Origin: Taeniopygia guttata
Lineage: Eukaryota; Chordata; Aves; Passeriformes; Estrildidae
Direction of reading: 5' to 3'
NCBI RefSeq assembly: GCF_048771995.1
Contig: NC_133026.1
Coordinates: forward strand, 56,793,001 to 56,857,000
Length of the DNA stretch: 64,000 bases
In this document: piece by piece, positions 25,791-38,810 of the stretch
Numbering within the stretch: position 1 is the first letter of the stretch
How the letters are laid out: the number at the start of each line of letters is the position of its first letter
The notes under the pieces: generated by a model
The model's database searches: none
What the model saw: the letters and a program-made list of their open reading frames with translations, nothing else
Told to the model about the DNA's origin: nothing
Program-made: the position numbers and the translations under genes

Positions 25791-26525
25791 CTCTCATTAG
25801 GTAAGAAAAATATTGAAATATGTCTTTTCTCTCCTCTCCTATTTTATTTCCCAAGTTTTATTCAGTTAATAGGAATGTATCTATGTACATAACTAATGAG
25901 CTTTTCAGTGCATAGCCAATGCATTTAATTTGATAATTACTTATTGCTACACCAGGAGATGACAGTGTGAATAGTAGTTGTTATACGTGTCTTTTAATGC
26001 CATTTGAAGTCAAAATGTAAAATTGAGGTCAAAGAGACATGAATCAAATTCATTATTGTGACTTAATGTATTTCCAAATATAGCTTTGAAATAAATGATT
26101 TTATTTTAGCCTTCTGAAACTACTCAGTATGTAATTCCCTCTTTTTATTCATTGTTTTTGTTCTTTTGAATTTTATCTCAAGAAACTAAGTTTGATAATT
26201 ATAGGTTAAAAATATTAGATACTGTCACTTGGAAAAAATTCCTCTTCCTAGTTATTTGTGTGACCTGTGTCATGAATATAGAAAATTGTACAACACCCAA
26301 TTTAATGAAGGTTTCCAATAATTCAGCAATTAAACCATAACCAAAGAAATGGATATTGATTGTTCTAAATAAGATGACAGTTTATGTTACATCTTCAACC
26401 TGGAAAATAAAGGAATAGATTAATTAATGCCTTTGAAGAGTTTATATGCACAATGAGCAAAAGGCTGAAGTTCCTGCTTCAATTAATTTGAAGTGAAGCA
26501 ATTTCTGGGATCACTTCTATGTGGA

Positions 26526-26544
26526 CAAATGACTCAGTCATTTG
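26526..26544. promoter_or_regulatory. Palindrome with overlapping AP-1-like sites
   Basis: CAAATGACT and AGTCATTTG flank a single central C. The sequence holds a consensus AP-1 site TGACTCA at 26530-26536, overlapped by its near-copy on the other strand. Use as a binding site is an inference. Confidence 0.4.
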
Positions 26545-27417
26545 CCTATGTTTCTTGCAGTAGGATGCCTAAGTTATTTCTTCCTTCACACATCCCTTAA
26601 TCACCATGTAAAATGTATAGACAGGAGAAAGAGGGAGATGATTGCAAATTTGAAGTCCTTTTATTCTCATTAAATGGAGAAGAAAAATATTTTAAAACAG
26701 CTGCATATTGAGGAAGTTAAAAATAAAAACACGCACCATACCAAGTAAAAAAAACCCATTTTCTAAATATTTCTCCCAAAATGTAAAGGAGTCAAGTACC
26801 CGAATGTTCATTAATCTATGTATTTGCCTAGAAATAAACACAGGCTTAAAAACATAGGAGTTAACATGACATTTATGATATTTATGACACATCAAATTTG
26901 CTTTTGACCATAATTAATTTTTTTTTTTCATAAAGCTTGTAAAAATGGAAAAGACTAATCTTAAGAATTAAGAACATTTTATTTGCTAACATCTCTAAGA
27001 GAGACAGGAAAGATGTTATGACAAAAGGGTCAAGATATGTTACTAATTATTCCTTCCATGTTACAGGTGAAAAATAATTTGCTTAAGGATGTAAGAATGT
27101 ATTTTTTTTTTCCAATTTCTGCTAACATGGTTGAAAACATGGCACAAATGAGACACAAGTTTTAATTTCACAGTGTTTGGCTTATGAGCTCAAGTACCAG
27201 TATTCCAGTGCACTCCGCACTTCTATTCCCACCACTTATTTTGGCTAAAGTATTTTATATACTACTCTTGACATAAATTTTCTTCTTAGGACTAGAGTCA
27301 TAGGTAATCAGCAGAAGCTTTTGACATTTAAGAATCTTATCCAAATATGATGCTAAAGCTTGGACTGTGTCTTACAAATTTTCAATATTTAACTTCTTAT
27401 TTTAACACTTCTTACAG

Positions 27418-27471
27418 CCATCAACCCAGATGCTCATATCTCTTTCCACAGGGCAGCTCTCCAGCCTCCCT
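27418..27471 (-). mobile_element. Short CR1 reverse-transcriptase fragment
   Basis: The minus strand translates as LESCPVERDMSIWVDG. This resembles the LES-P-ERD-----VD motif in the C-terminal half of avian CR1 reverse transcriptases. The surrounding 27.4-27.55 kb is GC-richer but not otherwise alignable by eye. It is a small, degenerate piece, and the call depends on this one motif. Confidence 0.4.
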
Positions 27472-29239
27472 GGGCCCCATTTTGGATGTCAAACAAAGAC
27501 TACCCCATCAGGAAACTGCAGCCCCACTGAACCATTAGGACCCAACCTGGCAGCCAATTGTTGACTCAATTAAATCCATGTATGAAAGACTTGTCCCACT
27601 GTGTGTTGTGGTCAATCATAGTTACTGAAGTCCTTATAACAGCAGAAATGGCTAAAGTTTTTCAGTGTAAATATGAACATCAGGTCAAGAGTATTCACTA
27701 CAAAATTACTTCCAAGTTTCAGAAGTAGTAGGGTTTGTAAACTAGTATTTTGCAGAGAAACTGTCTTGTATCTTTCATTTAAAAAATATTTTTACTTTTT
27801 AAAGAACCTGTAAATTCTTTAGCATAGTCCAAAATTAGCTGATTTGGTTGAAGTTTAGATCTGTTTTGTTTTAAATATTTTTGGATTTTTTTTTCTTTAG
27901 TTTAGAAGTTGCTCACAATTTTAAAGAGTAATTTGTCTTCTTGCTTTTGTTTGTTACTAGATTATGTTTTCAACAGTTCTTTAAATATATTAATACACCA
28001 CAATATCTTTTTCTATTGATCACACCATAAAGGTATTTAAGTATTTATAAAAAAATAACTTATGTTTGTAAAAGAGATTACTTACATTTTAACTTTTTTA
28101 GAAAAGAACAGCACTTTCAAACAGAAATAACCCTGAAGATATTAGGGCACATTTTGTTTTATTGTTTCAGTTGATTCTCTACTGTGAAATGAGGAACACA
28201 ATTGTACCTTCTCTTTCAGGCTGCTTCCTTCAAGAAAAGAAAATTTGAAGGAAAAATTTCCCATTTTGTAGAAAAACGTTTTCACTCTATCGGTCATTTT
28301 CTGAATAAAGAGAAGGCTTGTGTTTCCTGAAACATTCAGCACATTTTCTGAAGGCTCTACCACAAAAAATATTAGAAAAAAGTAAATACTTTCACGGTTT
28401 TTTTTGTACCACTGCAGATGTATCTGCTGGTCCATAATAAAATAAATAGCATTAAAAAGGCAACGATTATGTGACAATCATTATCAAAGGTATAAGTCCC
28501 CTACTGATAAATGTAAGCAAAATGCTGGATATTTTACATTCTTCTGTGTGAAAATGGTTGGCAAATGATGTTTAATGGAAACCCACTCTATTTTCTGATT
28601 AGTATTTCTCCCTTTCTGACCACTGCCGCCTGTTCTTCTCTCCAATTTTATTTTGCTCAACACACAAATAAAGAAGAACACAATTATCATTTCATATTCT
28701 CCCATCCCTATGTGCTTATTTTCTATGAGTAGCAGCTCCTCTCATCACAATATAATGACTACTATGGTGACTAGAGGAATAAAACATAACATTATTTTAA
28801 CATTATTATCATCTCTAAGTTAAGTTGACGAGGTCCTGACAGATCTGCTGACTTTTCTCAATGCTATTTACAAATGATTCAATTACATCTATTGTATAAA
28901 TGTTTCCTCTGGAGGGAGCATTGAAGAGATAAAAATAGTTTTGCAGGTTTCTGACCAGACAGTTCTAAATGATTGTTCATCCTTCTATACGATCAAACAA
29001 CTAGCTGAGATTTTCATGGCCTAAAAGGTGTTATTTTTTTCTTTCAAATTTTTTTCACTAATTAATTCTATAATTAAATCAATCAGTGTTCAGCTTATGA
29101 TGCATCTCAAAGGCACCTTGCTAGAGTTCATTGTTTAAAAAAGGAGCTACAGAGAATGTCAGTTTATAAGCAGTGAAGACAAAATAAATTTATTTCAGTT
29201 TTGAAAAACATAGTCTCCTTTTTAAACCCAAAGACATTC

Positions 29240-30080
29240 AGAGTGATCTCAACACACTGAAGAAATAAACTAACAGGAATCTCATGAAGTTCAGTGAAGG
29301 GAAATGCCAAATCCTGTGCTGAGGACAAATAACCCCACACAACAATACCTGCTGCAGGCTGACTGACTTAAAAACTTCTGGAAAGCAGTTTTTGCTTTTC
29401 AAGGAGGACCTTAGGTTACTGGTAGTCAGCATGCTGACCATGAGCCAGTGATGTGACCCTGGGGCAAAGAAGCCAACAGCATCCTGGACCTTGTTAGAAA
29501 GACAATCACAAGTCAGATAAAGAAAGGAGATCCTTCCCCTCTGTACAGCACACTGGAATGCTTTGTCTGTCTTTAGGCTCTTCAGAACCTCAGGAGCGAC
29601 ATAGAATCATAGAGTCATTGACATGTAGCTACTGAAGCAAAAAGAGCACAAGGCCACAAAGATGTTTAAGGGACTAGACCATCTTCCACATGCGTGAGTC
29701 TGAGACCTCAAATCATGTATCTTGGAGAAGAGAAAGCTCAGGCAAATCTTACCAGACTGTATATACATCTGTGAAGAACACAGACCCTGTCTTTTCTCAG
29801 TGATATCTAGTGACAAGGCAATAAAAAATGGGCACAAGATGAAAGACAGGACATTCTAGTTAAATAAAAAACAAAACAAAACAAAAAGAAAAAAAATTAA
29901 GAATGGCCAAACTCTGAAACAGGTTTCATAGACACCTCCAATCTCCATTCATGAAGATACTCAAACCCAGCCGTACACAGGCCCAGCTGACCATCCTTTG
30001 AACTGTGGTAAGGGGGACAGAACCTGACAATCTGCAGAGGTTTTTTTTTCCCCAACACAACTGTTCTGTGATTCTGTAAT
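29240..30080 (+). mobile_element. 5'-truncated CR1 LINE, about 840 bp, reaching the 3' end
   Basis: Sense-strand CR1 markers appear in the right order: GGAATCTCATGAAGTTCAG, AACCCCACACAACAATACC, CATGAGCCAGTGATGTGACC, GATCCTTCCCCTCTGTACAG, AGAGCACAAGGCCACAAAG, CTTGGAGAAGAGAAAGCTCAG, and the 3' terminus TGTTCTGTGATTCTGTAAT. The first half is the end of the reverse-transcriptase frame and the rest is 3' UTR. Frameshifts and stops are frequent, so it is dead. Two oddities sit inside: a reversed tail-like string at 29602-29620 and an A-rich CAAAA block at 29860-29898. It is the longest LINE piece in the window. Confidence 0.88.
29860..29898 (+). repeat. A-rich (CAAAA)n-like block inside CR1
   Basis: AAAACAAAACAAAACAAAAAG-type units occupy a part of CR1 that is normally of mixed composition. 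It probably grew by slippage after insertion. Confidence 0.75.
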
Positions 30081-33000
30081 TGAGTTATGTCAAAAAGGAG
30101 CTCTACATTTAGCAATGTGCTTTTATTCTAAGGAGACAATATGAGAAAGGTAAACTGTAATCCCAGAAACACATGGCTGTAGTTCAGCTCTGAACATCCC
30201 TCTTGTAACCAGAGAGAAACAGGGAAACATCAGTGTGGACAGGACCTTGTGAGAGTAGTATGTCTGAACCATGAACAAAAACCTCAGATGGAATTTACAG
30301 ATTGTGACCATCTGGCAAATTTGTCAGTGGGGAACTATCAGTCCTCATTAAGGGAAGATAAAAGATTGCTATCAATGAAATGTCCCACAAGGAAATAACT
30401 AGAGGAGGGAAAGCAGAATCATACTAAAAAGACAAATCTCAAATCCAAAAGGAAGCATCAAGGGAATGGTATCATCTAATTAATGGACCAGAAAGATAAC
30501 TACAGTACGTATATATATATTCATATTAGAGGCCAAATTACTTCTAATTACCATTTAAATCTTCTTCAGCAACGCTATAATTCTACTTTCTCTTTCCCTC
30601 TCTTTTGTACTGGTTTCTTCTGTTTTGTTTTTCTATTTATGCTTTCCTTTCCTAGGTAGGAGTAATTACACTATTGAATTCCTGTCTACACAGATGTTAC
30701 TTTTTTGTCTAATTTTTTTTTTTTTTTTTTAGAAGTCCAGTGGAAATGTGAATACTCAGTTTAATTAATTCTGATGCTATGTAATTTCACTGGATTTTTA
30801 ATCATCTTTAGTTTGGATATTGTTTGTTTTTTTTTTTTAATTTTCCATTTATATTCTAGCTCTTCTTTTAGATTTAAAAGTTATTTTTTGTTGCAACACA
30901 AATGTGTTTCCATAATCAAAGTTGCACTTGAATGCAAATCATTGCGAGAGTTTAAAAATTTCTCCTCCCTGAATAAATAGCGAATCATTAAGAAAAATTT
31001 TAGGAAGTCAAACAGTGATTCTTCCCGTAAAGAGAAATAAAGTTGAGAGTAGAATAGCAAATCTTAGAATATTTTAAATGATTTCTGTTTAGTAATCTGG
31101 ATGAATAGAATAATATGGATGTACCTCTGTAGAGCATCCTTATTTTTCATCAATGCTCTTCATTTGAAATTATTATTACGGAAAACATGTTAATGCCTGT
31201 AATGTGTATGTTTATAAACGGTAAGTGAATGACCACTGAATTCTACATGTAGTCTTCTTACACCATGATTCTGGGTGAGGGAACAGCATTTTGAACTTTT
31301 CTGAAATCTTTCCAATTTTTCAAAATCAGTTTTTGAAATCACAGAGGCAGAATGATTTTTGTTTGTCCAGTGCTGGTATATCTGAAAGATTATATTTTTA
31401 TTCATTATTTATGAGCTCTATTCTCTTGGTCATCTTTAGTTAGAGAATTATTTTGAAATCTACTGTAGAACAGGTCTTTAAAACTTTGTTGCAGCACTGC
31501 AAAATTTAATGCTTAGTCTGCAAATTTACATTTTGTATACAAGCTATACCAATGCTTATAGTGTGGCATTTGGCTGTATTAAGATACTCATTCAATATGG
31601 CCCACTTAACAGACAAGATCTCTCCCTGAGACTTCTCTCCCATAGCAATTCGTTCTTCTGTCATTCTTTTCACAAATTTTGCTGACATATTTATTTTTGA
31701 TGGATATATTAAAGTCTCATGAAGATTCAGTGAATAATTTAGTTCATAATTTAAAAATACTTAGTTTGAAATATGTAATGTTTATTATATGTAGAATGTG
31801 TCTCTATGCAATGCCTTGTTAGAAATCTGTTATTCAAACATATCTTTTTATCAACTTTTTTTTTCTAAAATCTAAACCAGAAAATTATTTTATGGCCTAT
31901 TTTCTAAACCATTCATTTACTTTTCATCAATTCCTATGCCCTTGTTTAGTCTTTCTGGATTTTGCCTATATCTGTTTTTTTTTTTTAATCAATTGCACTG
32001 ATATCGAAATAACCAGTGCATCCATATCTGAATCTGCCTGTCCATTCTTTTCATTATGTGTTTAACTGTCTTAATTCGTCAAATTTCTTGTTCTAAGTAC
32101 CACACACTATCCTGTTTACTGATAAAAACTCCTTGGAAATAAAAACTGTGACCAGATAAGGTGGGTTTTTTCAGACGTTTCCAAGATGAAATCACAAATG
32201 CTTATAAACAGATCACTGCACTTTTCAAACTCTTCAGATGACCTGAAAATCAGTGCTGGTACCATGATATATTTTTCAATAAAAAAAGCTGTCATCAGAA
32301 AATTTCATGAAATTCATCAGTGGTGTTCTGTCTTTGATCGTCCTATCTCCACTGGTTAGGGTAGTACAAATGATGTCCTTTTGCTTACTTATGTGTCATC
32401 AAAATTACCTGTCATTAAATGTTCTTAGGAAAATGGGCAGACAGAACTGATGATATATGGTCTGCACATTTGGTCACAAACTTCAGGCTTTGGCCCAGTC
32501 TTAATTTTGGTCACATGTTTTTTTCTCCTTTTCACTTTCCATCATCAATTTTAGTAAAACAGGATTTGGATGCTCATTGTGTCAAAACAAAAAACCTTTA
32601 ATGCATTATGATGCATCTATGACTTTAACAATATATCTATGCTTTAGTGAGCATCATCCTCATCCTGGCTCTTGTGTTATGGACTAAGAGTTTTATACCA
32701 CATTTATTTGCAAAGAACATTATAACAAATCACAAGCTTATATTTTAATAACAATAAATATTCAACTGAATAAATGTTTTTTTTTTTTTCCTTTGATGGA
32801 CTTTACATTTTCATATTAAATTAGTAATTCCACTAAAACCAGGTGGAATTTGTTGGAAGAAGGTTAAATTTATTTGCCTATTTGTGTGGAGTAAAGGATG
32901 ATTTTTTGTATTAAGTACAATAGGGGACTTAAGTATCTCAAGAGTGGATTATAAAATTATTTCCAAATATGAACTTTCAAAGCTCATTTAAAAGAAAAGA

Positions 33001-35084
33001 TATGTTTTAGGAAACTGTTTTATCAAATTTTTTTCAAGAGATTGCCTAGAGACAAAGGCAATCTAACAGTTGAAGTTGGCTACTGAATATTGTTGTCCAT
33101 GTCTGTGTAGCTTACCTATACATTTTGATTTTTTTTTGTCAGCCTGTGCTTTGTCATTCATTCTTTTTTTGAGGACTTCATCATACATTCAAAATAGTTT
33201 TTAATAGTATTGATAAGAAATTTTAAAACTGTCTAAAAATACATAATTTCATACTCTGAGGAACGTGCATTCTTATTGTAGTAAAATAATTAGTTTAATA
33301 TTGCATAATGTAAAACATAATGTATCAGATGTTAATCATTTTCTTAGGAATATTAGACATTGAAATACTTGATTAAAGAATAAAGATTTGTACTTTAAGA
33401 ATCTGAAGTGCAAACCCCATCTTTTTTCCAGTAAAACTACACCTGAGTAAAGCATAAAACCGGTATACATGTTGCTTATGTTTGTTAGGATGTGAAATAA
33501 GAACTGAAAGAGCAAGATTTTGCCTTTGGTGTTGTATGACTTTATTAATGAAACACATCAGTTTATACTTAATCATACAGCTAGAAAAATTATAAAATAG
33601 TCCCTGCCATTTGATAGTTGAAGGAGACTGATGCATGTGTCTGCTATGAAGTAAGATTAATAAAAGTGGTACACAAGAAACTTCAGAATTATGTGACCTC
33701 CATTCAGAAGATACTGAACGAAAAAAAAAAACAATCCCCGTCTAAAAGAAAAAAACAGGTATGGAGATCATATGATTGAGAGAGGTAGTAAATTGCATGG
33801 TGCTGTGTTAATTATGTTAAGCATTGCCAGATGTCACACTTCTGTTACTAAAGAAAACTGAAGAAATTTCTACCTTGACACATGTTCTGTCTTCAACCTT
33901 ACTGGTCATTACAGAACTCTCCTTAGACAAATATAGGTAACCAGATAGGAGAGCTGGCAAGTTGCCTGAGGATCTGAGACTGGCTGCAGAGACCATCCCT
34001 TTTAGCTCAGACATGTTGTAGGTATATAAAAGTCTGTTGTGAACTGCAGCTGTCTAAATGGTTTTATCCCTACCTATAACAAGGATGAGTAAAAATTTCC
34101 TGTTCAGACACAGCTGCAGAAAAAATATAGGAATAAATAATGTGGCATCTTTAATTTCATCTGCATTTCTTCAGGGTTTTCTCAAATTCTATCCCTATAC
34201 TTTCCAACTCTCCACTCTGTAAACTGCTTTTCTCCTGTTGCTGAAAATCATTTTACTCCCCCATTATAGTAAAGGAAAAGATTCACACTATGTGTTTAGA
34301 GCAAACTGTTCTTTAAAATATGTTTCAAATTAACATACTATTTAATCCTTTCAGTCAACTGACAGTTCTGCATTTTTTAAGGATGACTTACAGCTAGTAC
34401 AGCTGTGTATAAGGAATTGAAATTTTATTTAAGTTATAAAAAGAGGTTTATTTAGGTTATGAAAAAGAGACCTTATTGAAAAGTATTCTGCCACTTATAG
34501 TATTAAAGCAACATTTCACAGCCATTTACAGTTTTCTGTTTGAAAATAATTAAGTTTAATTGTCGTCTGAGGTTAATTTAGGTTCATAGTGAGGACTTCA
34601 GGATTTTTGCCACTGAATTCCGATTGGAGATGTTTTAACAATATTTAAAGATTTTTTTAAATGCCATTTTTCTTTCCTTTTTTTTTTAGGAACTAGTTAT
34701 TTTTATTGGAATAGTTTTTTTCTAGCTTTCTGGTGTATGAATTTTTCCTCCATGTACATTTTTTTTCCACCTACACATGTTTGGAAAAAAAATAGACAGC
34801 ACACTTAGCAATATTGTTTTATGTCATTGGATATAATACTCTAGATATTGCACATTTTAAAATGGCTGAAAAAACTCATTAAGAAAGATCAAATATCAAA
34901 AACTAATGGTAAAATGGAAAATATTCAACTTTTTTTCTGTTGTTTTTGTTCAGATAGTATATAGGCTTTCAGAATGTTTTCATATGTCCCAGAGAGAAAA
35001 AAACTTTGAGGATCAAAGTAAGTCTTTCCAAAACAATTTGCAAATTGAACAGGAAATGTAAATAGGAAATCAAACAAGGTAAAG

Positions 35085-35132
35085 TAGAATCACAGAATGT
35101 TTTGGGGATTCATGAAAGTCAAAAATGATGAG
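35085..35132 (-). mobile_element. Possible CR1 3'-tail fragment
   Basis: AGAATCACAGAATGTTTTGG is close to the antisense CR1 3' tail, and the next 20 bases (ATTCATGAAAGTCAAAAATG) loosely follow it. It is too short for certainty. Confidence 0.4.
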
Positions 35133-36321
35133 TTTTTTTGTTTTCAGAAACATTCGGTGCTTAGCTGAATAGCCAAACAGAACACCACACTCATCAGTGT
35201 AGTGCCAGAACAAACGTAAGCCATTCATTCAAGAAAATGCTCATTCTCATTAGAAAAACAATTCAACTAAGAAGGATTCTTGGATTCCTTGGATTTAAAA
35301 ATCCCTCTTTGCCTAGATCATTGAATTAAAAATGTTTATTCTTTTACATGCTTCCAGGCCTAGGTGAAGAAAAATACAAAGACCAGAGCATCTGGAAATC
35401 AATAACTCAGTAGTCAGTATGCAAATTTCTTTAACGAATATTTTACACTCACATTCCTTTTTTTTTTTCCTTTAATTTCAGTAATCCTATTTCCCCAATC
35501 TTCTCAAGTTGGTTTCTTTATTTCATTTTTAGTACTTACCATCTACTACCTTTCTAATTGCTGGCTCATTTTCTTTTCTACAAAACTTCCACCTTTTTTC
35601 CCCACTTTTTTCTCCTATATTGCAACATGGGGATTTCAATTTTAATTTTTTTTTTGTTTTTTTTTTTTCTGTTGTTGTTTGATTTCCCTTTGATGAAAGC
35701 TCTATATTTGCCTTGTTTATATCAGGTCAGGTAAACGGTACTGTTTTCATGTATGAGCATGCTATTTTTTTCTAAGATAATAGATGTTAAACTATAACAC
35801 ATTTGCTTTTAAATTTAGGCTTTATATCTGCATGTCTATTTGATAAGACATGATTGATAAACAATTGGAATGAAAGTTCTGTTGTTGAACACTGATAAAA
35901 AAAGAGTAAGTTAGTTGCCTTACTCAGCCTTAATAATTGCCATTTCTTTCTGTGCCAAAAGGATAGTTTAGATAGAAGATATAATTCCAATTTCATACCT
36001 TTGCAATTTTTCTATTAAAAATTGAACCAACTAATATATTGTTTCTAATTTGTTAAATAAAATAATGAGCTTTTAAAATTTTTATTTTTCACTTTTACAA
36101 AATACATTAAAAAGTTATAAAATACTTTCTTTTATAAAAATTTGAATTTTGGACATCAGTTGGAAGAGAAGGGAGTACTCACAGAAAAAAGAGTATCTTT
36201 TACAAACTTCTTTTCTAACCAGTCTTTCATACTTCTTACCATGTCTTTTATTTTTGATGTATAGGCAAGGCTTAAGAAAATGGGAGTAAGAAAACATTTT
36301 ACATTATAAATTACAAATTTG

Positions 36322-36339
36322 TTTCATTAATTAATGAAA
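36322..36339. repeat. Perfect 18-bp AT palindrome with ATTA/TAAT cores
   Basis: The half site TTTCATTAA is followed by its reverse complement. It carries paired homeodomain-type ATTA/TAAT cores. AT richness makes chance more likely than for the GC-rich palindromes. Confidence 0.9.
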
Positions 36340-37440
36340 AAAGTTTTAAGCCCCCAAATTAGAAAGCAAAGACTCAACAACAAAATCTTTGAATACTTTG
36401 ATCTGAAATGCTGGGGCATTGCTGGCCAGATTAGCTTCTAGCTGTGTTGTAGCTAGGACTCGCTGGACCAAGTGGAAATTTTAGTTTTAATTCATGTGTT
36501 GTTGAAATTCAGTTCTTGCTTCCCATCCAAAAAATCGTGGTCTCCCAGGGAAACTTGTGAGGGTGATGCTAAGTTCACAGAGAGTATTGTCAGAGGCAGA
36601 GTGAAGAAATGTCAGGGAGGCTTAAGCAGTAAATTAATTGTTTAATCCAACAGCTCCAGTTTTCATTAGAGAGAAAACTAGCTTTGCATTTTACATCTTG
36701 AGGTTAAAAAGAGAACTTGTCCCATGGAAGTTTAAACTTTCTGAAGGAGACTTGCCAATAACTTTGGGGTGTTTTGATCAAGATTATGTGCTGTGCATGT
36801 GAAACTGAAAAGCTGAGTTCTGTGCTGAAATTTTTGTCTGTGAACATCCACCAAATACTCTCATCCTTCACCTTTAACCTTTGAAGCATTGTGTCTTCCA
36901 CTTCAACAAACGTTACTCACATCTTTGCCTTAAATTGCATCTGAATTAATATGCAATTTCTTCCTTTAAAATATACTGTGAAAAAAGGCCGTATATAAAG
37001 TTTGTATAAGTGACTAGCCCTGCATTTCAGAAAAATTAAATGGAAAGCAACAGATGACTGAGGAATCTTATGCATGCTGACAAGTGTTGACCTTTTCCTA
37101 CCTACTAGCCTACAACAGGAGGTGACTGTTTGCCTCACATAGTAAAGAATTTCAAGGATGAGCCTGAGCTCTGGACAAGTCAAGTATCAAAAATACTGAG
37201 CTGTGCTTTTCTGAGAAAGACTGACAGACATGAAGGTACTCTTTCAGCCTCTTGTTGGATTAAGTCCTGAACATTAATTTAAGGACCTTTAGGCTTATTT
37301 TAAATTTGCCATGGATTTAGGGATGCACTTTGCATACACTTCACTTGTAAGAGAGAAGGAACAATATCCTTCATTGATATAAATCAGTGAGTTAACAAAG
37401 TTCAACGGTAATTATGTCAGTGGCTTAATAAGACTTGATG

Positions 37441-37665
37441 GCAAGGCACACATGATTATGTACCACACAGAAGACAAGGTCAGATGAAGCTCTCAGGGAG
37501 ATCCCATCGCCGAGTCATAAGGACCCTGTGGTGCTCTAAACTCCTTCTTTATAGAGGAATCTAGGTACTGCAGTATACACTCCTAGTCCCAGACTTGGTC
37601 AATGGTTTATTGATGTGGTGCTGGAGTTCTTTAGCCTGGCCTGCTGCTGGTGCCATTGCCATGAG
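37441..37665. other. GC-richer flank, possibly repeat-derived
   Basis: The sequence (AGATCCCATCGCCGAGTCATAAGG, then ACTCCTAGTCCCAGACTTGG and a TTTATT at 37607) differs from AT-rich neighbours. It may be an older ERV piece into which the next LTR inserted. I cannot name a family. Confidence 0.35.
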
Positions 37666-38151
37666 TGTCCCCCAAAAGCCACACAATCTGGGGTTTGGCT
37701 GTTCGGCATAACTGCTCTACAGTACACATGGACTGTGTCAAGGGCAGGGGCAAGGAACAGGGAGAAGTCTTCCCTATGATTTTCAAAGGTGTTTATTCCC
37801 AGGAGGGTCTGGGACAGAAAACAGAAATCCAGTGTGTGCAAGGGTTTTTAAACAGGGGAGGGTCAAGGGGCAGATAGAAAACTTCAGCCAATTGGGAGAA
37901 AGCTGGAGAGGAGCATAAGGAGGGATTCACAATGTACAAACCAATGTTTGTATATTGTGGGAGGGGAGGGGAACAGATCCAACAAACCAGTGCGGCTTCA
38001 AAGGATACAAAAATGACATGGATTTTTCTAGAGAAAGGGGCAGGAACAAAGGGCAGGTCTTTGATAAGATGGACAACCAGGGCAAAACCAACAACACAGG
38101 GGGAATGGAACAATCCATTAAGGATAAAATATGCTATAACAATACAAAACA
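37666..38151 (-). mobile_element. Probable solo ERV LTR
   Basis: The plus strand starts TGTCCCCCAAAAGCC, nearly identical to the start of the LTR at 16523. It has an antisense poly(A) signal (TTTATT at 37792-37797) followed by CCCAGGAGGGTCTGGGAC. Similar wording follows the poly(A) signal of the LTR at 48387, and both then have CCAATTGGGAGAAAGC/CCAATAGGGAAGGCAT. The minus-strand start would be TGTTTTGTATTG, giving an end at 38151. That end is uncertain and no target duplication was found. Overlapping open frames on both strands are accidental. No retroviral gene sequence is attached. Confidence 0.65.
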
Positions 38152-38171
38152 GGCTGGGGGGGGTTATAGAC

Positions 38172-38197
38172 TGGTCAGTATATATATATACTGACCA
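38172..38197. repeat. Perfect 26-bp palindrome
   Basis: The half site TGGTCAGTATATA is followed directly by its reverse complement, without a mismatch. It lies about 20 bp beyond the proposed LTR end, next to a run of eight G (about 38157-38163). The centre is an AT run but the outer seven bases of each arm are mixed sequence. Confidence 0.97.
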
Positions 38198-38810
38198 TTG
38201 AAACTGAGTAGCAATTGAAACCACAAGAGAAACACACCACAACAGTTTATGCCTAAAGGATTGTTTGTGCACAATCAATCTTTTAGATCACTTAAAAAAA
38301 ACTTCAAAGTCTATCACACTTTATTTACTGAACCCTGTTACTGCAATGAACCTCTCAGGTTTAAGGAGTAACTTTGAGAGGCATTCTTATTCAGAGGGAG
38401 CTCCTGCCATGCAAAGAGCTACGATACTGAAGGGCTCAATGGGCCCTTGGCTGCCTACTACTTACAGAATTAAATGAAATAGTCGTATTTGTATATCAGC
38501 AGTATGTCTAGGTCAATGTCAGAGACAGCTCTTGGCTACCTTATTGCTAGCCAATCCCCAAGGTCCACAGTCAGATGGATGTGACTATCAAATCCCCACT
38601 GGTGGTTATGGATTGAACAGTGCAGGGGAACACATTCTCACAGGTATGTAAAAAAATGCATTTAGCAGAAATGGATTGAAAATAAGAAATTTTGTTTTTT
38701 AAGAAATATTTTAATCAAATGTGTACTTGTAACTAGTTATTTTTGGATAATTGCTTTTGATTCTCATGCTCCATGCAGGTTATTCTTGTTTGGCTCTTGG
38801 GAGGTTTTTT
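38198..38810. other. Unannotated segment between two LTRs
   Basis: This is moderately AT-rich sequence with some GC-richer parts (38.35-38.65 kb). It may include older repeat DNA. I recognise nothing specific. Confidence 0.45.

Larger units (their letters stand above)
25791..29239. other. AT-rich gene-free stretch
   Basis: It contains the AP-1-like palindrome at 26526-26544 and the short CR1 reverse-transcriptase fragment near 27418. The 27.4-27.55 kb part is GC-richer. There is no gene signal. Confidence 0.55.
30081..37440. other. AT-rich gene-free stretch
   Basis: It holds many T runs (for example 30712-30731 and 35459-35470), a hairpin with AGATTGCCT/AGGCAATCT arms (33039-33064), a CR1 tail (35085-35132) and an 18-bp palindrome (36322-36339). 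There is no gene signal. The 32.1-32.35 kb part looks like ordinary complex sequence and could be conserved DNA, but nothing proves it. Confidence 0.55.

Noticed and set aside
37793..38278. 161-codon minus-strand frame
   Set aside because: It runs through LTR sequence and its flank, with no retroviral gene motif; LTRs do not normally encode protein.
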